Below, piece after piece: positions 1 to 7,899 of a stretch of DNA of 9,148 bases. This DNA is from Candidatus Heimdallarchaeota archaeon. GTDB lineage: Archaea > Asgardarchaeota > Heimdallarchaeia > Heimdallarchaeales > Kariarchaeaceae. Both the position numbers and the translations under genes were made by a program. The notes below the pieces were generated by a model. That model did no database searches. It saw only the letters and a program-made list of their open reading frames with translations, and had not been told where the DNA came from. The stretch lies in contig JAOUKW010000149.1 in the NCBI GenBank assembly GCA_029882335.1, forward strand, positions 1 through 9,148, given 5' to 3'. Each line of letters begins with the position of its first letter. The stretch's first letter is position 1.

Positions 1-68
1 AAATTAAATTAATTAATTCTTCCTCATAATACTGCTTTTTCAAGTATATCATGTATATTTTTATGATT

Positions 69-123
69 ACTAGTTGAATTAACGAGGTAAACTAATAAGG
101 CTTTTAGATAAGTTCAAACTAGT
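69..123. repeat. Imperfect inverted repeat in the leader
   Basis: ACTAGTTGAA at 69-78 is the reverse complement of TTCAAACTAGT at 113-123, apart from one extra A in the right arm. The 10-bp arms are separated by 34 bases that include the TATA candidate at 102-109. It could be a dimeric regulator site, a long-loop RNA hairpin, or chance in AT-rich DNA. Confidence 0.4.
102..109 (+). promoter_or_regulatory. Weak TATA-box candidate for the operon
   Basis: TTTTAGAT resembles an archaeal TATA element and would place transcription start about 25 bases downstream, near 130-137, leaving a leader of about 40 nt before the ATG at 176. A second TATA-like stretch at about 53-63 is equally possible. Such strings occur by chance in DNA this AT-rich, and no clear purine-rich BRE stands out, so this is only a pointer. 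Confidence 0.2.
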
Positions 124-166
124 AAGGATTAGTACTTTATCATCTACCCTATGTAGAAATTTTTCT

Positions 167-171
167 GGTGA
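167..171 (+). promoter_or_regulatory. Ribosome-binding site of the transglutaminase-like gene
   Basis: GGTGA lies four bases before the ATG at 176 and matches the archaeal anti-Shine-Dalgarno sequence. The same arrangement, GGTGA-N4-ATGAGC, recurs at 7367-7381, which supports both start choices. Confidence 0.7.
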
Positions 172-175
172 ATTT

Positions 176-3100
176 ATGAGCTCTAGATCACGTCAACAAA
201 GGAAAAGAGGAGTAACACAAACTACAACCAATGAATATGGCGAAGTTCAAGTTCGTAAGATGGTTCGTACAAAAGAAAAACGTGTAATACCTGCTTTAAC
301 ATTAAAAAGAATGCCAAGTAATATTCTTGGCCTTGCATTTGGATTATTCGCGGGAATAAATTATGTCCATAATAAAGAATTACTTGACACTGAACTGTTC
401 GTGGAAATGAGGGCAGAATTCATAGGAATTTATCGATTTTTAATCGGTTCTATTGGTGTTGCAATTGCTACATTTCTATCATGGGCCTTATTATCAAATG
501 GGTTTAAATTTAAAAAATATCCAATTGCTTTTAGACAATTGCTCAGTCTTGTATTTATATTTTATTTAGCTATGGCAATTATGTCTCCATTCATCAATAA
601 TCCAATGCTTAGGCATCAAGATGAAATGAATAATGCAAGTTCTGATGTGGATTTAAGTAGATTAAATTCACCATTTTATACAGAATTACTTGAGGGATTA
701 TTAAATTTGATTGGAAATATACCCAATCCTCAGGAACTGATGGCAACCATACATCCCGGTACTGGTGAACCAGTATTTGATCCTAGTGTAGATCGTTATC
801 TTTGGAGATGGCTGGTGGCAGAATATTATGACCCTCAGAAATTAGATTTTTCAAAAGGTCATGAGACTTTTACTAATACCTATAAAGCAACAGATAGTAC
901 TGCTGGTTTAACTGGTGCTACTAGGTCCTTTGAGATAAATCAAAACTTTTTCAGTTTTACTCCTGGATATCAAAATGAAGCAGTAACAACCTGGAATTCT
1001 GTTGAAGGTTCTTTAATCCAAAATTATAATAATTTACAGGCTGTTGATGTTAATAGTTCTGCTTTAGCACTAGCAAATAAAGATGGTTTTAGAGATATAA
1101 ATGAACAACCCGTCTTGAAATTCAATTTACCTGCTTCGGGTACTGAAGGAAATCTTACATATAATTCTTTTTGGCTAGAGGAGGATAAAGACGCGATTTC
1201 TCAAAATTCAATATTATACTCAGATTTGAATTCTGCTTTATCTAGTATTTCTAATGATGAACGATTCGGTAGTATTGCCTCTGCTGGTGGAATTAGTGCT
1301 GTTTGGGGATTAGATTCTTTACCTGGTGGTTCTGCATATGTAAATAATGTAGCAGATGGTTTTTATTTTAACCAAAGGTATCAACAGATTTTATCAACAA
1401 TCACTGCTGAAACCACAGTGTATTCACTTGTGTTGAGTATATCAAATGATATTTCACAAGCAGTATTGAATGGAATTAATGATGGTTCATTAGTTATAGA
1501 AGCGGCAAATGATACTGCAGATGATGCTGGTGCTCCTGATGGAGTGGACAAAGCATATTATTTTTATCAACAACTAGCAACAGGTGGTACATATGGAATC
1601 AAAGAAGTTCTTGCTGGTTTCAATAACATGATTCGTGCTTTTAATATCCCTGCTAGACCTATTGTTGGATTTTCTGTAGGTGATGTATCTCCAGAAGAAA
1701 TTGTTTTACGAATGAGACACCTTCATGTTTGGATTGAGGCTTTAATTCCTAGAACTGATGGAGAAATTTCTTGGGGTATGTTTAATGCAATTCCAGATCC
1801 AAGGATAGTCGAAAGTGAGAGTGAATTTGAATTCGGGAGAAATGCATTAGGTGGTTTACCTGAAGTACAATTGGAGGTTACTTCTGGCGATAGATTACCT
1901 TTCTTTGGAACACCTATTCAGGGTCAAAATTCTTATTCTAAACAAATATTTGGTCAAAATTATACAGGAAGAGTGCGAGTATTGTATGATGGTAATCCAT
2001 CTTATGGTACTCGTTTAGAGCTTAAAATTCTTGCTGAGGGTGATATATCTGGAGATTTTGCGACTATGAATGAAGCAAGTATTAGCTTGGGCCATGTAAC
2101 AACACCTGTTACTACTGATGGTTGGGCAAATTTTACTATTTTGGCAGATCTTGATGGATCGCTCTATAGAGTTCATGCTAATGGAACTAATGAGTTGATA
2201 TCTGGACTGGATATAAATATTTTAAACCCTGGTGGGGTTTCAGGTACTTATAATATATATGGATTTTTTGTATCCTATTCAATTGCATATAATTTTACTT
2301 TAGTTGGATGGGACGTTGAGGGACAGATGAGTATGAATTTATATTCCACAACTCCAATTTCTCTTGAAACAATACCAGTTCCACCTGCGGATACTGTATC
2401 TGGTTCTGTACTGGTACTTGGGGAAGATCTAACTGTTGCTGTTCGAATTACTGATTTAGATAGTTCTCCAATATCAGGAGTCGATACTATTGAATTATTA
2501 TTAATGGATTACACTAATTTTCCTACCTTTATTGCTCAAGTGATTGTGGGAACATTTGATTCAACTTCGTATAGACAAGCTGTATTTCCTGCAACCAATG
2601 CATCAGGTTGGAGTGAAGTTGACTGGACAGTTCCTTTATCTGTTACATCAAATTCACAGATGTTGGTTGCTTGGGTGGCTAATACTCTTATTAATGTAAC
2701 AATTCCTGTGTTAGTAACTGATGCAATTAGCAGTATATCTGATCTGGATTTTGAGTTATACAAAAATGTTTTGTATGCAAATGAATCTGTTATTTGGACT
2801 GTGTATTCAGATGCTCAATTAGACTTAGGTGGTTTTGGAACAAGATATACACAAGGTCATGACCTTGGTTATTATTTAATAAAGAAAGCAGCTTATGAAT
2901 CTAATAATGCAACATATGCAGCTTTAATTTCATATCTAGGTGGGAATTGTGTTATTGATACTTCATTTTCATCTTGTTATGTTGTTGATCCTGCCTCTCA
3001 GAATGCTTTTTATAATATTTCTGGTTCTTCTGTCTCAACTTTTGGATATACTAATTTAACATTGAGTTTAACAGGTGGTGTTTTATCTGTGGGTTCATAT

Positions 3101-3370
3101 TATTTAGTAACTGTATTCTTTGACTTTGATATACATTTAAACTCGGTTGCTTTTCATATTTCTTCAAGTTTTGGTAATTCTGATTTACTAAACAATAATG
3201 AATATATCTTCGGATCAATTGAAGATTATAAGAATGTCGATGATTCTATCCACAATCAACCTAATACACATAAAAATACAAATATTGATATTAGGTTTGT
3301 AACCTTAGTAGCCTCGATATTAATTATCTTTAGTTATAAAATTTACAGCAACAAAAGTAGGAGGATTTAA
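176..3370 (+). CDS. Membrane-anchored transglutaminase-like protein, probable pseudoenzyme
   Basis: A 1064-aa protein with a basic cytosolic N-terminus (1-47) and membrane segments at about 48-65, 83-106 and 119-140. A long extracellular region follows, then a last span at about 1039-1057 and a short basic tail. This N-in/C-in topology and the 'LWRW...YYDP' stretch near 209-220 recall TgpA/YebA-type transglutaminases. The transglutaminase-like core is at about 430-545: the 'RAFNIPAR' motif (487-494) matches the family's 'llRalGIPAR', and 'HVWIE' (517-521) matches 'HaWvE'. The position of the catalytic Cys, 12 residues before Arg487, is Ile475. The only cysteines in the whole protein are C925 and C934, and Asn537 occupies the place of the catalytic Asp in the 'W..fDpTp' motif. 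Hydrolase or crosslinking activity is therefore unlikely; a binding or scaffold role is inferred. Residues about 562-1035 are beta-rich, Ig-like, with about 14 N-X-S/T sequons outside. The start at 176 is set by GGTGA. The stop overlaps the next gene by one base. Confidence 0.8.
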   Translation: MSSRSRQQRKRGVTQTTTNEYGEVQVRKMVRTKEKRVIPALTLKRMPSNILGLAFGLFAGINYVHNKELLDTELFVEMRAEFIGIYRFLIGSIGVAIATFLSWALLSNGFKFKKYPIAFRQLLSLVFIFYLAMAIMSPFINNPMLRHQDEMNNASSDVDLSRLNSPFYTELLEGLLNLIGNIPNPQELMATIHPGTGEPVFDPSVDRYLWRWLVAEYYDPQKLDFSKGHETFTNTYKATDSTAGLTGATRSFEINQNFFSFTPGYQNEAVTTWNSVEGSLIQNYNNLQAVDVNSSALALANKDGFRDINEQPVLKFNLPASGTEGNLTYNSFWLEEDKDAISQNSILYSDLNSALSSISNDERFGSIASAGGISAVWGLDSLPGGSAYVNNVADGFYFNQRYQQILSTITAETTVYSLVLSISNDISQAVLNGINDGSLVIEAANDTADDAGAPDGVDKAYYFYQQLATGGTYGIKEVLAGFNNMIRAFNIPARPIVGFSVGDVSPEEIVLRMRHLHVWIEALIPRTDGEISWGMFNAIPDPRIVESESEFEFGRNALGGLPEVQLEVTSGDRLPFFGTPIQGQNSYSKQIFGQNYTGRVRVLYDGNPSYGTRLELKILAEGDISGDFATMNEASISLGHVTTPVTTDGWANFTILADLDGSLYRVHANGTNELISGLDINILNPGGVSGTYNIYGFFVSYSIAYNFTLVGWDVEGQMSMNLYSTTPISLETIPVPPADTVSGSVLVLGEDLTVAVRITDLDSSPISGVDTIELLLMDYTNFPTFIAQVIVGTFDSTSYRQAVFPATNASGWSEVDWTVPLSVTSNSQMLVAWVANTLINVTIPVLVTDAISSISDLDFELYKNVLYANESVIWTVYSDAQLDLGGFGTRYTQGHDLGYYLIKKAAYESNNATYAALISYLGGNCVIDTSFSSCYVVDPASQNAFYNISGSSVSTFGYTNLTLSLTGGVLSVGSYYLVTVFFDFDIHLNSVAFHISSSFGNSDLLNNNEYIFGSIEDYKNVDDSIHNQPNTHKNTNIDIRFVTLVASILIIFSYKIYSNKSRRI
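3359..3364 (+). promoter_or_regulatory. Ribosome-binding site of the large Ig-like gene
   Basis: AGGAGG, a full-length Shine-Dalgarno match, sits inside the end of the preceding gene, five bases before the ATG at 3370. It selects 3370 over the in-frame ATG at 3376. Together with the TAATG stop/start overlap it indicates translational coupling. Confidence 0.75.
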
Positions 3371-6300
3371 TGTTGATGTTTAAAAATTTATTTACATTTA
3401 TTCTTTGTATCTTGATCCTTACTAGTGGTTTTGCTCACCTAGTAAATAGTGATAATACTGAGATAGATAATCTCAGTGAAAAAAAATCGAATTTAATGAA
3501 AGCAGATGATTTTAAGTCTTCTGATGTAATTATTACCAATGAGAAAAGCAATTCTCCATATATAATTCAACAGAAATCATCAAGTAAATTTTCCAATTTA
3601 AAAAGTAGTCCTGTTATAATTACTCCTGATATAGATGTTTCCGGTGATTTTAATTATACACAATCAATTTCTATTCAGGGAGTATTATCTGCACCTGGAA
3701 ATCCTATTGATGTTTGGGGTGGTGAAACGGTTTATTTATTCATTAATTCCTCTAATACAGATATTATTTCTCAAATTGGAGAATTTGCAACTAATACTAC
3801 TGAAACTAATGGTTATTATCAATTCGATATCTCCTTTGATAGGTCTTGGATAAGTAAAGGTTCATTTAATTATACTGTGTATTTTTATGGAGTTCCATCT
3901 GGTTTAAGTGAACCAGCTTGTTTTAGATGTGAACAGTTGATTGATACTGGATCTTTTGGTGTAAAAGATTCTGTGACTGTTGACTTTACTGTTTATCCTA
4001 CGGTTAAAAACCATGTTTTTAGTCCAACTGAAACTTATAATGCTTCTATTACTGTCTCAAATGGATTGGGTGATCCAGTAGATCCATCATCAGTAAATGG
4101 GTTAGCTGTTAACTTTGAAGAAACATATATAAATTCAACAACAATTCCAATTGCATCAAATGAACAATTTCATCCTGTAACTAATATATCATCTTATACT
4201 GCCAAATATGGGGTGCTCCAAAAGGATAATATTACCTTAACTGCAACATTACTCAATTATAATAATTATGCATTTGATGAGTATATTTTTGAAGCAAAGG
4301 ACATCGTTACAATTAGTAAAGTTAACATAACAACCGATTTTACTTTCGCATTATATGTGAATATTACAGGCATTCAAGCTTATGATACGATGAAAAATAA
4401 TCCAACTACAAGATTTGCAAGATCAGGTCAATCAATTAATATCCGTGGTGAACTAAATGAATCCTCTGGTACAATATCTCTAAATAATTATAATTTTACT
4501 ATTACAGTAAATGGTGCTGGTGGTAGTTATACAATTAGTGCAGTTACTGATATAAATGGAATATTTGAAAATACAACTACATTATTATCTAATACCGTAT
4601 TTCCTGATCCTGGATTGGATAATGGAAATATAACTATATCTAGTGTAAGTGATGATCCGATGGATTTTGGATCTGATATTTCACGAACCAAATATCTGTA
4701 TTTAAAGGCAAATGTGAGTAATACTTTTACAAGTGTGATATCATATATAAATGGAGATTCACTCAATGTAAATGACCAATTTAGCAGGTTTTATTTCCCT
4801 GGGCATTCAAAAACTATTACACTTGAGGGTCTTATTAATGATGATTTTGGAAATCCCGCAAGAGGTGTAAATGTAACATTACAATTTAATAATAAATCCC
4901 GTCCTAATGAGGTTATCAATCATATTTTTTCAAATAAAATATTTTCAATGTTTACGAATGGTTCTGGTGGTTTTAAATTTAGTTTCATATTACCCACTTT
5001 AAATCTATTAACTGGTAATGTGACAATGAGGATTCGGGTTTATGCACAGATGGTTTGGTTAAATCCAAGTAATACAAATTCTGAAGTTTCCTCATTTAGA
5101 TATTTTGAAGCATTCAACACCACTGAAATGTTGATGAGAACACATTTTGTTGGTCCAAGCGAAGAAGTAACCGGAACAACTAATTCATATTCATTATATA
5201 ATATCACATTTTTTAATCTATATAATGGTGCTCAAAGAAGTAATTTTACCATTACAATACGAGATCATTTGGGTCGCGCTCCTATCGGGGTTAATGTGAC
5301 TTTATCTGGTGTATTTGGTGGAATCAACTTATCTCCAATCTTACTTACAGTAAATTCTTCAAATAATGGAATTTTTACACTGAATTTTGATGAATTTACA
5401 ACTACCGATATTAGTTCAATTATCAACTTAGATGGTACGATATTCAAATATAATATTGCAGTTGCAAGTGGTCATGGTTTATTAGCATCTCAATTGTTTT
5501 CTGAGAGTTATACTATTTTTGGACCCGACGATTCCATTCCGACATTGAATAATATTCAAATAACTGGTAATGATGGAACTGCTTCAGATCTTGAATTTTT
5601 CATTAATGTAGGAAATTCTGCTATTGATAATATTCGAAATGTTACTTTTAATTATCGTGTATTCACACAATCTTCTCCATCTTACGATCCCTCTGATTTT
5701 GTAGGTATTCCATGGATTGCAAGTCATATGACATTGAACAATTTAGTTAACTTACAATTTAATTATACATTAAAATTTGCAGATTATGGAAATGGATTTT
5801 GGGTGGAGTGGTATATCACTGTGTTTGATCTGGCAGGTCATGGTATTAATTTCAGTGGGCTTACAAATGGTGGTAATCTTTGGACAAATTTCTTACCTGA
5901 TTATAATCCTGCATTAGCAAATTATTCTGCTTCATTTTCTCATTCTGCATCTCATGGATCAATTAGTACTCCCTTTTCTATTCAGATTGGGGATGGTATA
6001 GTTTATGATGTGGAAAATAATTTTGAATCAACAGTAATAATTAATGGAGAATTAGTTTCAGCAGATAATTTTAATATAACTCTCATAGATGATGTGACTA
6101 TCCAATTAGCAATACCAGCTGATGCAAGTGGCTATTCTATTGTGGTTATCTATTATAGAATATTAATAATTGATCCTGATACGGGTGAAATAATTAGTTT
6201 ATTAATTCCATATCAAAACTCAACAATGACATATGCTGGGCTATATCAAGGTAGTCGAGAACTATACCAATTTATTTTGAGTTCTTCTGCTTTTACTTAT

Positions 6301-7359
6301 TTCAATATAATTGATTTTTACTTCAACATAACTGATACAATTGGAAATTCCATTGTCACTACTTCATTTATTAATAGGATCTTGGGCTCAGGGTCAACAG
6401 GTGGAATTTATATAAAAGATGAATCAGCTCCTCCAACTAGTGTAAGTAATTTTACTCAATTGAAAATTGATGATGGTAGATCCAATTCTGGAAATAATAT
6501 TACCGTTTATTCAGATGAATTTGATGTATTCTATGTGGTTTATAATATATCTGATAATATTGGTGGAGTGGGACTTTGGAATATTACTTTCTACTGGTAC
6601 TTAAACGGGGAATTAAATGAGACCATATTCTATGTGGTTGAAGGTATTATACTTGAAACTAGTCAGCTTGTAGGATTATTCTTTATTCTTAATTTCACAA
6701 TTCCTGAAGAATTTTTACAACCTGGAAATTATATCAGTTGGGAAGTTACTGTGGAAGATCATGCTGGTAATTTAATTACATTGAATTCTCAAGGTAGTTC
6801 AAATCCTTTACGTTTCAATGTTGAAGAACGACCTCCTGTAGTCATAGTTACAGATCCTGGTATTGATGCTGAAGAAGAAACCTCCAATGCATTATGGATT
6901 GTTTTATTATTCTTATTGGTCTTGGGATCATTAACATTGTATTATCAAAGGCATAATATTGGTGAAATCTTAGCTAGACGTCAAAGAGCTAGAAAAGTAC
7001 AAGGTACTATTTCCGAATTAATGGAGGAAATAAGAAGATTAGGTGCAGATGGAAAATTCCGCATAGCCATATTATTAGCATGGGAAGCATTAGAACGAGT
7101 TTGTAGGGAAATCATGTCGATTCAAAGACATCCAAATCAAACCGCCAGAGAATACGCATTTTATTTATCTGAAAGAACGATGGTTGATAGAGATACATTA
7201 CTTTCATTGGCTAAATCATTTGAAGGTGCGAAGTATGGCAAGGATTTGCCGAATCAGGATGATTTGGATGATACTGTCAAAGCTTTAGATATTAGTGTGC
7301 GAATGATTATTCAATCAGGATATCGTTTTAATTTAGAAGATGAGGAAGAGGGTTGGTAA
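3370..7359 (+). CDS. Large Ig-like surface protein with cytosolic DUF4129-like domain
   Basis: A 1329-aa type I membrane protein. Residues 1-22 look like a Sec signal peptide (hydrophobic core, cleavage plausible after 'SGFA'). A low-complexity linker (23-88) follows, then tandem beta-sandwich modules at about 90-172, 208-320, 350-445, 476-570, 618-715, 720-850, 865-965 and 1020-1160. Several resemble carboxypeptidase-regulatory/transthyretin-like folds ('dGxPv..V.l...t..dG.y'). The modules around 820-824 and 1130-1134 carry the 'D-x-A-G-H/N' turn common in bacterial Ig-like domains. I count about 39 N-X-S/T sequons outside the membrane and one extracellular cysteine pair, C184-F-R-C187. The span is at about 1174-1192. 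The cytosolic part (1193-1329) matches DUF4129: 'GKFRIAILLAWEALE', 'TAREY' (1258-1262) and 'FEGAKYG' (1284-1290). It ends in an acidic LEDEEEGW. In the related TgpA-type proteins DUF4129 is fused behind the transglutaminase span, so this protein probably partners the upstream gene product and carries signals or anchoring across the membrane. The ligand is unknown. Domain boundaries are approximate. Confidence 0.8.
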   Translation: MLMFKNLFTFILCILILTSGFAHLVNSDNTEIDNLSEKKSNLMKADDFKSSDVIITNEKSNSPYIIQQKSSSKFSNLKSSPVIITPDIDVSGDFNYTQSISIQGVLSAPGNPIDVWGGETVYLFINSSNTDIISQIGEFATNTTETNGYYQFDISFDRSWISKGSFNYTVYFYGVPSGLSEPACFRCEQLIDTGSFGVKDSVTVDFTVYPTVKNHVFSPTETYNASITVSNGLGDPVDPSSVNGLAVNFEETYINSTTIPIASNEQFHPVTNISSYTAKYGVLQKDNITLTATLLNYNNYAFDEYIFEAKDIVTISKVNITTDFTFALYVNITGIQAYDTMKNNPTTRFARSGQSINIRGELNESSGTISLNNYNFTITVNGAGGSYTISAVTDINGIFENTTTLLSNTVFPDPGLDNGNITISSVSDDPMDFGSDISRTKYLYLKANVSNTFTSVISYINGDSLNVNDQFSRFYFPGHSKTITLEGLINDDFGNPARGVNVTLQFNNKSRPNEVINHIFSNKIFSMFTNGSGGFKFSFILPTLNLLTGNVTMRIRVYAQMVWLNPSNTNSEVSSFRYFEAFNTTEMLMRTHFVGPSEEVTGTTNSYSLYNITFFNLYNGAQRSNFTITIRDHLGRAPIGVNVTLSGVFGGINLSPILLTVNSSNNGIFTLNFDEFTTTDISSIINLDGTIFKYNIAVASGHGLLASQLFSESYTIFGPDDSIPTLNNIQITGNDGTASDLEFFINVGNSAIDNIRNVTFNYRVFTQSSPSYDPSDFVGIPWIASHMTLNNLVNLQFNYTLKFADYGNGFWVEWYITVFDLAGHGINFSGLTNGGNLWTNFLPDYNPALANYSASFSHSASHGSISTPFSIQIGDGIVYDVENNFESTVIINGELVSADNFNITLIDDVTIQLAIPADASGYSIVVIYYRILIIDPDTGEIISLLIPYQNSTMTYAGLYQGSRELYQFILSSSAFTYFNIIDFYFNITDTIGNSIVTTSFINRILGSGSTGGIYIKDESAPPTSVSNFTQLKIDDGRSNSGNNITVYSDEFDVFYVVYNISDNIGGVGLWNITFYWYLNGELNETIFYVVEGIILETSQLVGLFFILNFTIPEEFLQPGNYISWEVTVEDHAGNLITLNSQGSSNPLRFNVEERPPVVIVTDPGIDAEEETSNALWIVLLFLLVLGSLTLYYQRHNIGEILARRQRARKVQGTISELMEEIRRLGADGKFRIAILLAWEALERVCREIMSIQRHPNQTAREYAFYLSERTMVDRDTLLSLAKSFEGAKYGKDLPNQDDLDDTVKALDISVRMIIQSGYRFNLEDEEEGW

Positions 7360-7366
7360 AGTAAAA

Positions 7367-7371
7367 GGTGA
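7367..7371 (+). promoter_or_regulatory. Ribosome-binding site deciding the start of the small DUF4129 gene
   Basis: GGTGA lies four bases before the ATG at 7376, in the same context as the first gene. It favours 7376 over an in-frame ATG at 7340, which lies inside the end of the previous gene and has no comparable site. Confidence 0.7.
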
Positions 7372-7375
7372 AAAT

Positions 7376-7876
7376 ATGAGCGCAATAAGTAATTTTATAG
7401 AAAAATTAAAAGATATATTCAGCGGAGGTTCAAAACAAATGGGACCTTCTGGACCAGGTACATCAATTTCTGATGTAAAAAAAGCTGCACAAGCATCAAA
7501 TTATAATCAAGCATCATTAAAAGCATTTTATGCTTTGGAAACCATTGGTTTGGGTAAAGGTTCTATTTCAAGACCTCCGTCGATGACTGCTAGAGAGTAT
7601 AGTGATGTATTAACGAATAATAGCAATATTTTAAAAGAAGAAATCGAAAGCATAATTTTGAATTTTGAAGTTGCCAAATATAGTGAATTAGAGGTTACAT
7701 TCGATGATTATCGTAAAGCTGAAGAAGCATTAGAAATAGTATCGAAGAAGTTCAAAGCTGGCGAGGGTGGTTCTCCTAGAGCTGCAGGACCCAGAGGTGC
7801 TAGACCAAAGGGTAAACCTTCAGGTGCAGCAGGAAAGGGTAATAGACCAAGACCCAAACCAAGGAAAAGAAGTTAA
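7376..7876 (+). CDS. Stand-alone DUF4129-like protein with basic Gly/Pro/Arg/Lys tail
   Basis: A 166-aa protein with no signal peptide or membrane span, so presumably cytosolic. Residues 1-30 contain a short amphipathic helix ('NFIEKLKDIF') and a Gly/Ser/Pro linker. Residues 32-126 form a helical domain like the cytosolic end of the preceding protein: 'NYNQASLKAFYALE' corresponds to 'GKFRIAILLAWEALE', 'TAREY' (71-75) is identical, and 'FEVAKYS' (97-103) matches 'FEGAKYG'. It is therefore a free-standing paralogue of that DUF4129-like domain, more compact than usual. The tail (127-166) is low complexity, with 13 Arg/Lys and a single acidic residue in 40 positions. It is probably disordered and able to bind acidic partners: nucleic acid, phospholipid heads, or the acidic C-terminus of the upstream protein (inference). 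The gene lies 16 nt after the previous stop and 14 nt before the next start. Starting at 7340 would add 12 residues, mostly basic, without a ribosome-binding site. Confidence 0.75.
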   Translation: MSAISNFIEKLKDIFSGGSKQMGPSGPGTSISDVKKAAQASNYNQASLKAFYALETIGLGKGSISRPPSMTAREYSDVLTNNSNILKEEIESIILNFEVAKYSELEVTFDDYRKAEEALEIVSKKFKAGEGGSPRAAGPRGARPKGKPSGAAGKGNRPRPKPRKRS

Positions 7877-7887
7877 AGGGTAGTTAA

Positions 7888-7899
7888 TCAGTGTCAGTG
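7888..7899 (+). repeat. Tandem hexamer at the GTG start
   Basis: TCAGTG occurs twice in direct succession and supplies two in-frame GTG codons, at 7891 and 7897. Either could initiate the DUF4350 gene. A slip by one unit would keep the frame, so the effect on the protein would be two residues at most. Confidence 0.5.

Larger units (their letters stand above)
1..175. other. AT-rich upstream/leader region
   Basis: No convincing complete gene is present. All three forward frames close within the first 30 bases; the frame ending with TAA at 27-29 could be the last codons of an upstream gene, but nothing recognisable remains. On the minus strand an open frame runs from an ATG at 52-50 to the window edge (17 codons). 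It has no ribosome-binding site and is too short to call, so a divergent gene can be neither shown nor excluded. The segment holds an imperfect inverted repeat (69-78 with 113-123), weak TATA-like stretches and the ribosome-binding site of the first gene. It is the only spacer over 20 bases in the window, so the operon promoter most likely lies here unless transcription enters from further upstream. Confidence 0.6.

Noticed and set aside
1..52. Possible divergent minus-strand gene beginning at 52
   Set aside because: Only 17 open codons fit before the window edge, with no ribosome-binding site or recognisable motif; chance is sufficient.
176..3370. Active transglutaminase or cysteine protease
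   Set aside because: Neither the nucleophilic Cys nor the Asp of the triad can be found in the matching segment.
2536..5447. Short minus-strand frames opposite the first two genes and a short plus-strand frame at 3635-3853
   Set aside because: All lie inside strongly supported genes in other frames, lack ribosome-binding sites and show no recognisable protein features.
7340..7375. Longer N-terminus for the small DUF4129 protein starting at ATG 7340
   Set aside because: It overlaps the end of the preceding gene by 20 bases and lacks a ribosome-binding site, while ATG 7376 has GGTGA at ideal spacing in the same context as the first gene.
7877..7890. Terminator between the small DUF4129 gene and the DUF4350 gene
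   Set aside because: The 14-base gap has no T-run or hairpin, so read-through into the DUF4350 gene is expected.
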